Origin: Ridgeia piscesae
Lineage: Eukaryota; Annelida; Polychaeta; Sabellida; Siboglinidae
Assembly (NCBI GenBank): GCA_025642075.2
Contig: JAODUO010000033.1
Coordinates: forward strand, 727,501-791,500
Length of the DNA stretch: 64,000 bases
Direction: 5' to 3'
Under the pieces are notes generated by a model, which had not been told where the DNA came from, did not search any database, and saw only the letters and a program-made list of their open reading frames with translations. The translations under genes and the position numbers were made by a program. Of the stretch, positions 61,262 to 64,000 are shown piece after piece; position 1 is the stretch's first letter, and the number at the start of each line of letters is the position of its first letter.

Positions 61262-63645
61262 TATATATATATATTTTCAACAAATCATTTGTATGCATGT
61301 TCAAAAATTAAATTAAATTACAATAATTTACAACTAACATTTATAACAAGAATTTCAAATGCGAAGCTGCTCCATTCTCATTTATATTCAACATGAAAAT
61401 TTGTACTCATTCCATCGGGAAACGTCCTGATTTCCAACCAAACCAAACAAATTTATGCATAGGTACAATACTTTGAATGAGTTTTGTCATGCAGCTTCAA
61501 CAAATACAATTGCTCTGTGTAGCGAACAGAAACATGTCTGCTGCAGCTCAAGAGTAATGGCTGTGACCAGCGCCAATGATGTGTAAGTCTGAACAATTAT
61601 TTGAAATATACCGAAGCTTCGTGCTCATAAAACCATGGCCATGTATCCAGTAAATGGTACATTCTTATGTTTGTGCAATGGTTGTTCAGGTGTTTCACCC
61701 AAACACAGTACAAAACTGTCCATCACCCACCCATACTTGAACAAAACTGTCTCTCATGTATAAAACTGTCCCTCGTGTACAAAATTTTCCATCATATAAA
61801 ACTGTCCCTTGTATTCAAAACTGTCCCTCATGTATAAAATTGTCACTCATGGATAAAACTGTTCCCTCATATGAAACTGTCCCACGTGGATAAAACTGTC
61901 CCTCTTGTACAAAGCTGTCCCTCATATATAACTGTCCTTCGTATAAAACTGTCCCTTTTGTACAAAGCTGTCCCTCATATATAACTGTCCCCTCGTATAA
62001 AACTGTCCCTTGTACAAAACTGTTCCTCATTTATAAAACTGTCCCACGTGGATAATTACATAGTAAACTCAAACATCCACTGACACAGTTGAGAGGCAGC
62101 TATGTGAACAAAATGTGCATACCTCGTCACGCTTGACTGGGTAGTTGGCATAACCGTGATCTGGTTTCTGAAAACAACAGAACAACATTTGACCACGAAG
62201 TAAAACACATCACGCTGTGTATTTGATAGACTATGTTGAACCCATTTTATAGATTTCCTGAATGAATTTTTTTCACAGTCACTGTCTGAGTATAACTTCA
62301 CAAGTTTCGACTGAGTTCCTCACCAATGATAGTTTCGTGTTTGAACAACGTACAACGCCTCGCTTAGACACATGCACTAGTAACTAATATTATGATCCAG
62401 GTCAGTTAAGTCTAACACAGTTGTAATTACCAAGGCACTGGTATTTCTGCATAACGCTGCTTTTGCTAGGTCTGGCCTGTTGTGTCCAGTTTGTCTACAG
62501 TTGTTGTGGCCTGAGACAAAAACAACACAACTTAGTGGCACATACCTCTTCTTGTTCTCTCTCGTTCTTGTGTTCCACTTCTGCCTGTTTCTGAAAGTAC
62601 ACATTTACATGTGTCACTACAGGCAACCTGCTTCAACACTAACTCGAGCTTGTCTTGTTCTATGGTATGTTCTTAATCAAGTTTTACCATCTTAATTTCT
62701 TAGTTTGCAAATAATATTTTGGTTTGGTTGCATCTTCCTTTTAGAGAGCCTCAGTTTCACTGGTAAATGGCACAATATAAGCAGCTACGGTAAGATATTA
62801 ATATGCAATTAACTTAGCTAAGCAATTCGGTTCTCATGGAATAATGTTGATGGTAAAGTTGAACTCAGAACTTTTTCGTGAATTTCTAAAGTACCTGGGT
62901 ACTGGTCAGTTGTCAGCCCCAATGGATACTGGAAGGGCCAAAGGGTGACTGTAATTATAATCTGAACATTTGTCTTATCTGAGTAGCAAATGGCACATCA
63001 TTATATTCTGAAATGGCACACTCAAACACATACGAAAATAGCATGTTTATCCGAGAAAAAATTAGGCCTTATCTTGCTTGACAGCAAACGTGTGGGAGAG
63101 AATTGTAGTACTGTAATTTAAAAAAATTGGCTGGACTATGTGGTACACCTGCTGTCCACTAGAGTGCCCCATAGTCATGATGAACTTACCATTCAATGTA
63201 TGAGTGATCAATCTCGTAGTATAACCTCACCCCCAACATTGCAACCAGCTGATAAGGGTGATGATTAAGGGAGGGCAGTTAGCAGAGTTTCACTAGCATT
63301 GTTGAAGTGGTGAGTTGTCTAGAGTCCATGGCATGGACAATCTGTGGTTTTCTATTAATTTTTAATAAATCCGTGGACATTTCTGAGCATATTTTATATT
63401 ACGAAATGTCATGCACAGATAGTCCTGGGTGTAATTCAATTAGTATAATATGTCTGATATAAATCAGATTTCAGATCTACTACACTAGTGTATAGTACAT
63501 TTTCCTTAAGAGCTCTATAGATGTCTTAGTGAAATGGTCCCCAGATGTCTCGGCCACATCAGTGCAGGTGAATAACACTTCTAAAATAACTTATCCATAC
63601 CTCATCTGGCTCCATGCTGGTCTTGCTTGCAGCATTTTCCTGGTT
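23572..63645 (-). CDS. Large type II membrane protein with SEA, EGF-like, six-Cys and chitin-binding-like domains (5' end beyond window)
   Basis: Twenty-four exons with consistent AG/GT sites and phases join into one open frame. In order: nine phase-0 mini-exons (53390-63645, 143 residues, acidic, several Tyr motifs); a transmembrane exon (52479-52662); a SEA domain (50712-50821, 48913-48980, start of 43488-43753) followed by a Thr/Ser/Pro stalk; four six-Cys repeats (42533-42637, 41244-41351, 39096-39203, 37803-37910); EGF-like (36198-36332); chitin-binding-like (32812-33030); EGF-like (31931-32044, 25792-25908, 25180-25296, 24378-24524); chitin-binding type 2-like (23572-23839). Arg-Arg just before the membrane segment and acidic residues after it predict a cytoplasmic N-terminus. 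SEA domains of this kind often self-cleave; a G-S-L-V-V site is present. From the stalk on, exons are phase 1-1, allowing domain shuffling. The last exon has a frameshift. I do not recognise a named orthologue; role in epithelial surface, recognition of chitin-like glycans, or adhesion is inference. Confidence 0.75.
24378..24524 (-). CDS. EGF-like exon 5 with extra cysteines
   Basis: A 147-bp phase 1-1 exon, GTTGTAG acceptor and GTAAGT donor. H-C-K-R-H-S-C-N-L-N-Y-T-V-C then Y-E-C-L-C-K-S-C-S-C...W-C. The C-K/P-x-C-x-C layout is shared with the exon at 36198-36332, so the two are probably paralogous. Confidence 0.75.
25180..25296 (-). CDS. EGF-like exon 4
   Basis: A 117-bp phase 1-1 exon, GGCTGCAG acceptor and GTGAGT donor, coding C-A-D-I-T-C-Y-N-G-G-T-C and I-C-E-C-T-K-D-F-T-G-I-D-C. 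Confidence 0.85.
25792..25908 (-). CDS. EGF-like exon 3
   Basis: A 117-bp phase 1-1 exon, ATTGCAG acceptor and GTAAGA donor, coding C-V-E-L-P-A-C-D-H-G-R-C and H-C-E-C-D-L-G-Y-R-G-R-Q-C, a complete EGF-like domain. Confidence 0.85.
26580..31860. repeat. 41-bp satellite array (about 5.2 kb) with higher-order structure
   Basis: Units of 40-41 bp beginning AGAAGCTACCACAGCATTAG and AGACCATAGACACACAAGGG recur more than a hundred times in the intron between the EGF exons at 25792 and 31931. Left-hand units are degenerate. Rare variants such as ATAGAATCACACAGCGGTCT recur at 27961, 29431 and 30209, so blocks of about 1470 and 778 bp were duplicated as wholes. Confidence 0.95.
26757..27172. mobile_element. 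Non-autonomous DNA transposon inserted in the satellite
   Basis: A 416-bp block unlike the satellite interrupts it. Its ends, GGGCCCAGTTTCATGGAG and (reverse-complemented) ATGGCTGGTTTCATGAG, are imperfect terminal inverted repeats sharing GTTTCATG. Inside, on +, an ATG frame reads M-A-K-A-A-A-I-E-K-K-V-V-Q-K-H-H for about 40 residues, perhaps the start of a transposase. Target duplication not identified. Confidence 0.5.
31931..32044 (-). CDS. EGF-like exon 2
   Basis: A 114-bp phase 1-1 exon, TTTGCAG acceptor and GTGAGT donor. It codes a full six-Cys EGF-like domain with C-L-N-G-A-T-C and G-F-R-C-N-C-A-P-G-Y-K-G-T-N-C. Confidence 0.85.
32812..33030 (-). CDS. Chitin-binding-like exon 1
   Basis: A 219-bp phase 1-1 exon, TTATTTCAG acceptor and GTACGT donor. 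H-P-Y-N-C-A-M-Y-I-A-C has the H-P-x-x-C-x5-C signature of chitin-binding type 2 (peritrophin-A) domains, which bind chitin outside cells. The rest (G-F-V-W, V-F-Y-R-A-G, one late Cys) is diverged, so binding is uncertain. Confidence 0.6.
34445..35588. repeat. 22-bp minisatellite (about 52 units)
   Basis: Very uniform units beginning GGATTAACTTGGCTAACTGA. A G-to-A variant (GAAAGG instead of GAAGGG) appears near 34697, 34807, 34917 and 35027, every fifth unit (110 bp), and again near 35203 and 35313. This shows a 110-bp higher-order repeat. It lies in the intron between 33030 and 36198. Confidence 0.97.
36198..36332 (-). CDS. EGF-like exon 1
   Basis: A 135-bp phase 1-1 exon. C-D-R-H-N-P-C-E-H-G-G-T-C followed by Y-V-C-M-C is the first half of a standard EGF-like domain. 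The second half, P-K-C-G-C-S-S...N-C, has extra cysteines like the exon at 24378-24524. Confidence 0.8.
   Translation of the reverse strand, partial: GVHIATGTIRVNMVELVSARVQTTMSACVRSVDVPVSQRYPTVV
36360..37800. other. Intron sequence, no exon found
   Basis: Mostly unique intron between the EGF-like exon 1 and six-Cys repeat 4. A GC-richer patch at 36740-36990 contains CTGACGTCAG, AGCCAATAG and, inverted, CTGATTGGCT (CCAAT boxes). The remainder is AT-rich with a small GT run near 37510. Confidence 0.4.
37803..37910 (-). CDS. Six-cysteine repeat 4
   Basis: A 108-bp phase 1-1 exon, same pattern with C-G-Y-A-E-V-G-Q-C and C-A-S-D-Y. The donor is GTCAGT. Slightly diverged from repeats 2 and 3. Confidence 0.75.
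39096..39203 (-). CDS. Six-cysteine repeat 3
   Basis: A 108-bp phase 1-1 exon with the same acceptor and donor as repeat 2 and nearly the same protein. The surrounding intron sequence is shared with repeats 2 and 4. Confidence 0.75.
39243..39470. repeat. GA-rich purine tract
   Basis: About 230 bp of irregular GAGA/GGGA in the intron after repeat exon 3. Similar tracts follow the paralogous exons at 37945-37996 and 41388-41523, so they were duplicated with the exons; another lies at 40170-40235. Confidence 0.9.
41244..41351 (-). CDS. Six-cysteine repeat 2
   Basis: A 108-bp phase 1-1 exon, TTTGTAG acceptor and GTCAGT donor. It codes C-P-T-N-C-D-H-C-G-H-A-E-V-G-Q-C and C-A-S-G-Y. Almost identical to repeat 3 at 39096-39203. 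Confidence 0.75.
41388..42430. repeat. (GGGA)n/(GA)n tract and about 38-bp purine minisatellite
   Basis: 41388-41523 is GGGA then GA repeats. 41643-42430 has about twenty units containing AAGAGCAGAGTAGAGATAGG. Long Ser/Leu/Pro open frames on the - strand here are repeat read-through. Confidence 0.93.
42533..42637 (-). CDS. Six-cysteine repeat 1
   Basis: A 105-bp phase 1-1 exon with C-P-x2-C-x2-C-x7-C-x4-C-x2-G-Y and a final C before a GTGAGT donor. It is the founder-like, most diverged member of four such exons. Confidence 0.75.
42690..42925 (+). mobile_element. tRNA-derived SINE, copy 3 (most complete)
   Basis: The + strand starts GCACGGTGGTCACGCGATAG (A-box-like) and GTGGTTCCAACCC (B-box-like). 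The body TCTTTCAGAAGAAATACTTA then GTTGGTTCTTTCTGTCTGG, and the tail GCCAGGGGAAGTAAAAGATC, follow. It sits in the intron between the stalk exon and six-Cys repeat 1. Confidence 0.65.
43488..43753 (-). CDS. SEA domain third exon and Thr-rich stalk
   Basis: A GTCTGCAG acceptor completes a Ser and continues K-G-S-L-V-V-H-F-Q-L, the SEA strand with the Gly-Ser autocleavage site (codons at 43749-43744). The second SEA helix follows. After A-K-L the exon turns into a Thr/Ser/Pro-rich stretch of about 30 residues with T-T-T-T, a likely O-glycosylated stalk. The GTAATT donor leaves phase 1. Confidence 0.75.
44050..48830. repeat. 50-bp satellite (about 95 units)
   Basis: Units of 50 bp with TATCCACTGGTTGATCCAGG and GAGATGGAATAGGGAGTTCA, with subfamilies (tatcta/tatccc, aggga/agaga, actgt/accgt). 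It fills the intron between SEA exons 2 and 3. One damaged unit is near 45241. Confidence 0.98.
48913..48980 (-). CDS. SEA domain, second exon
   Basis: A strong acceptor (CTTTCTGCAG) and GTAATG donor, 68 bp, phase 0 to 2. It codes S-A-G-Q-L-D-K-Y-L-K-K-C-N-V-T-R-F, the helix and C-x-V-x-x-F strand that precede the SEA cleavage loop. Confidence 0.7.
49110..50022. repeat. 28-32-bp minisatellite rich in TGACGTCA
   Basis: Units with CATCTCTCATAACTATGAGG followed by TTGACGTCACGT, alternating with a shorter unit lacking ATA. About fifteen units contain the perfect palindrome TGACGTCA. It lies in the intron between SEA exons 1 and 2. Confidence 0.95.
50712..50821 (-). CDS. SEA domain, first exon
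   Basis: A TTTCCAG acceptor opens E-T-F-I-A-T-V-T-L-D-G-V-D-Y-D, then N-P-S-S-K-E-Y and K-K-D-F-C-D-K. These match the first strand and helix of SEA domains (F-x-x-x-x-x-L...Y...S-x-x-F/Y...F-C). The donor is taken as GTTGGT at 50711, which keeps phase 0 into the next exon; GTGTCT four bases later would bring a stop. Confidence 0.7.
50905..51376 (+). mobile_element. LINE 3' end with intact C-terminal frame
   Basis: From about 50911 the + strand codes T-L-E-T-R-R-L-R-G-D-Q-I-E-V-F-K-I-L-N-G, then C-R-L-D-I-R-K-I-S-F-S-Q-R, N-E-W-N-R-L and Y-L-R-R-A-G-Y-T with a stop at 51249. This is the conserved tail of jockey/CR1-like LINE reverse transcriptases. The 3' UTR ends in tandem TCTTGTTAAA units, a normal LINE tail. 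It is 5'-truncated and inserted in the intron between the TM and SEA exons. Confidence 0.85.
51380..52030. other. Intron sequence, no feature seen
   Basis: AT-rich intron between the LINE tail and the exon-like island at 52034. No repeat or exon signal noticed. Confidence 0.4.
52034..52107 (+). other. Exon-like island on the opposite strand
   Basis: A strong acceptor (GACCTGTTCTTTCAG) precedes 74 bp open in one frame, coding I-L-E-V-M-K-A-E-L-K-H-K-D-G-F-Y-K-M and V-F-Y-W-I-S, followed by a CAG|GTAATA donor. I do not recognise the peptide. It lies in antisense inside an intron of the large gene. It could be a nested-gene exon, a captured gene fragment or chance. Confidence 0.3.
52479..52662 (-). 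CDS. Transmembrane exon
   Basis: A 184-bp exon, TTTTAG acceptor, GTAAGA donor, phase 0 to 1. After a 37-residue juxtamembrane part ending C-S-N-R-R comes a run of about 25 hydrophobic residues (from I-L-F-V-G-G to I-I-Y-L-V-G). The positive charges sit on the N-terminal side, which predicts type II topology. An internal ATG exists, but the upstream mini-exons splice in frame. Confidence 0.8.
53390..53443 (-). CDS. Mini-exon i (18 codons, Y-V-D-D)
   Basis: A 54-bp phase-0 exon, ATTCCAG acceptor and GTATAG donor, coding E-S-S-N-N-V-R-P-A-N-D-Y-V-D-D-F-S-Q. It is the last mini-exon before the transmembrane exon. Confidence 0.65.
53783..54196. repeat. 31-bp minisatellite (about 13 units)
   Basis: Units with GGACATAGGTATCATGTGAC and AGGTCTGCCTT, directly beside mini-exon h (its donor is 8 bp away). 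Confidence 0.95.
54204..54257 (-). CDS. Mini-exon h (18 codons, Y-A-E-I)
   Basis: A 54-bp phase-0 exon, CTTTCAG acceptor and GTACAG donor, coding K-K-E-E-D-D-Y-A-E-I-D-L-S-T-A-P-V-K. D-D-Y-A-E-I resembles both the pY-E-E-I ligand of Src-family SH2 domains and a Y-x-x-I motif. Confidence 0.65.
54909..54962 (-). CDS. Mini-exon g (18 codons, Y-D-N-N)
   Basis: A 54-bp phase-0 exon, CTTCAG acceptor and GTATGT donor, coding E-I-E-E-T-K-F-V-N-E-G-A-Y-D-N-N-L-M. Y-D-N is another Y-x-N motif in acidic context. Confidence 0.65.
55024..55071. repeat. (CA)n microsatellite
   Basis: About 45 bp of CA dinucleotides between mini-exons g and f. Confidence 0.95.
55821..55859 (-). CDS. Mini-exon f (13 codons)
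   Basis: A 39-bp phase-0 exon, TTTCAG acceptor and GTAGGT donor, coding K-E-D-A-G-N-D-S-D-R-D-K-K. Acidic, no tyrosine. Confidence 0.6.
56147..56194 (-). CDS. Mini-exon e (16 codons, Y-V-D-L)
   Basis: A 48-bp phase-0 exon, TTTCAG acceptor and GTAAAT donor, coding K-V-D-S-H-Y-V-D-L-L-N-G-E-A-D-M. Y-V-D-L fits the Y-x-x-L form used by immunoreceptor tyrosine motifs and also by endocytic sorting signals. Confidence 0.65.
56310..56886 (-). mobile_element. LINE 3' end with pentanucleotide tail
   Basis: The - strand codes K-N-R-N-R-F-L-K-I-S-H-V-S-A-K-I-I-G, L-S-E-I-I-D-H-A-I-L-K-K-A and H-P-P-A-L-Y-V-L-P, a common LINE C-terminal block, then decays. Its 3' UTR ends GGACAATAAAGTGATTTG and a run of about 32 GATTT units (56316-56476 on +, AAATC). 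This tail type is normal for such LINEs. Its 5' edge merges with the 32-bp satellite. Confidence 0.8.
56890..60497. repeat. 31-34-bp satellite (about 113 units)
   Basis: Units with GTCAGGTTGTTGCCCCATCA and GCATTACCTGGGG. Length varies by the number of Gs. All three + frames are open for more than 3.4 kb because the unit has no stop in any frame; these are not genes. It fills the intron between mini-exons d and e. Confidence 0.98.
60740..60784 (-). CDS. Mini-exon d (15 codons), duplicate of mini-exon a
   Basis: A 45-bp phase-0 exon coding P-Q-E-D-A-A-S-K-T-S-M-E-P-D-E. Only the first four codons differ from mini-exon a, and the downstream intron sequence also matches, so the exon was recently duplicated with its surroundings. 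Confidence 0.65.
60800..62110. repeat. Intron with (AT)n and an 18-bp degenerate repeat
   Basis: (AT)n at 61209-61258. From about 61690 to 62050 a degenerate unit based on AAAACTGTCCCTCATGTA repeats about twenty times. No exon with matching phase was found. Confidence 0.8.
62123..62167 (-). CDS. Mini-exon c (15 codons, two tyrosines)
   Basis: A 45-bp phase-0 exon, TTTCAG acceptor and GTATGC donor, coding K-P-D-H-G-Y-A-N-Y-P-V-K-R-D-E. The Y-A-N is a Y-x-N, the kind bound by Grb2-type SH2 domains when phosphorylated. Confidence 0.65.
62546..62590 (-). CDS. Mini-exon b (15 codons)
   Basis: A 45-bp phase-0 exon, TTTCAG acceptor and GTATG donor, coding a highly charged K-Q-A-E-V-E-H-K-N-E-R-E-Q-E-E. 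No tyrosine. Confidence 0.65.
62600..63590. other. Intron between mini-exons a and b
   Basis: Unique AT-rich sequence. Two weak exon candidates (63190-63248 and 62887-62920 on -) have splice-like ends but lengths of 59 and 34 bp that break the phase-0 pattern, so they are not called. Confidence 0.4.
63601..63645 (-). CDS. Mini-exon a (cytoplasmic tail, 15 codons)
   Basis: A 45-bp phase-0 exon between TTTCAG and GTATGG, coding N-Q-E-N-A-A-S-K-T-S-M-E-P-D-E. It is nearly identical, with about 95-150 bp of flank, to mini-exon d at 60740-60784. It is the most 5' exon visible. Confidence 0.65.
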
Positions 63646-63825
63646 CTGAAACAACATATTACAATAATTTACAACTAGAATTTACACTAGTTACTGTATA
63701 GTACAAACTACTGCCCGAAGTGGTGAAGGGCACAACATGCATTTCATTTTCCAAGGCAATCTCTGAACAAGCATTAATGACTAGAACCACCTGGACCCAT
63801 TAACAGTTAACATCAGATTTCATCA

Positions 63826-64000
63826 TCCACCATGTGTCCACCATGTGTCCACCATGTGTCCACCATGTGTCCACCATGTGTCCACCATGTGTCCACCATG
63901 TGTCCACCATGTGTCCACCATGTGTCCACCATGTGTCCACCATGTGTCCACCATGTGTCCACCATGTGTCCACCATGTGTCCACCATGTGTCCACCATGT
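63826..64000. repeat. 11-bp minisatellite, runs off the right edge
   Basis: At least 15 uniform units of CCACCATGTGT to the last base of the window. Confidence 0.98.

Noticed and set aside
63190..63248. Possible extra mini-exon on - with Y-Y-E-I-D-H-S-Y
   Set aside because: It has an acceptor and a GTAAGT donor and attractive tyrosines, but its 59 bp would break the phase-0 pattern of all neighbours. Kept as a candidate only.

Overview
This is a eukaryotic, intron-rich, AT-leaning and very repeat-rich window. It most likely comes from a mollusc (gastropod-like) or another lophotrochozoan. The reasons are invertebrate-type (i-type) lysozyme exons, several decayed non-LTR retrotransposon ends, tRNA-derived SINEs, and short EGF and chitin-binding exons scattered over tens of kilobases between minisatellites. 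There are no bacterial genes, no CRISPR array and no recognisable tRNA or rRNA gene. Most long open frames in the window are read-through of simple or tandem repeats.

Region 1 (1-16 kb) is an i-type lysozyme neighbourhood. The end of a + strand lysozyme-like gene lies at 1-78. A complete four-coding-exon lysozyme gene can be modelled on the - strand (CDS 3685-6974, about 132 residues, with signal peptide, splice sites, TATA box and poly(A) signal). Two more copies of its last exon follow: a broken one at 9401-9541 and an intact but orphan one at 13236-13426. A shared downstream module repeats beside each copy, so the 3' end of the gene was duplicated in tandem. The complete copy lacks the usual catalytic glutamate. 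LINE fragments, a SINE, a foldback element and long simple repeats fill the rest.

Region 2 (16-23 kb) is a recent 2.22-kb tandem segmental duplication carrying its own minisatellites. It is followed by a 22-bp minisatellite, a SINE and an inverted duplication.

Region 3 (23.5-64 kb) is one large - strand gene that runs off the right edge. I assembled 24 exons whose splice phases agree: nine tiny phase-0 exons of 39-54 bp for an acidic, tyrosine-containing cytoplasmic segment, a transmembrane exon, a SEA domain split over three exons with a Thr-rich stalk, four six-cysteine repeats, an EGF-like domain, a chitin-binding-like domain, four further EGF-like domains and a terminal chitin-binding type-2-like domain. 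Positive charges before the membrane segment predict a type II membrane protein (N-terminus inside, about 820-870 residues in the window). The terminal exon carries a one-base frameshift relative to its own domain. Nearly every long intron holds a different tandem array (22, 31, 32, 41 or 50-bp units).

The most interesting candidates are the serial mini-exon tail with varied phosphotyrosine-like motifs on a SEA/EGF/chitin-binding ectodomain, and the lysozyme cluster with a probable non-enzymatic member and exon-level duplication.
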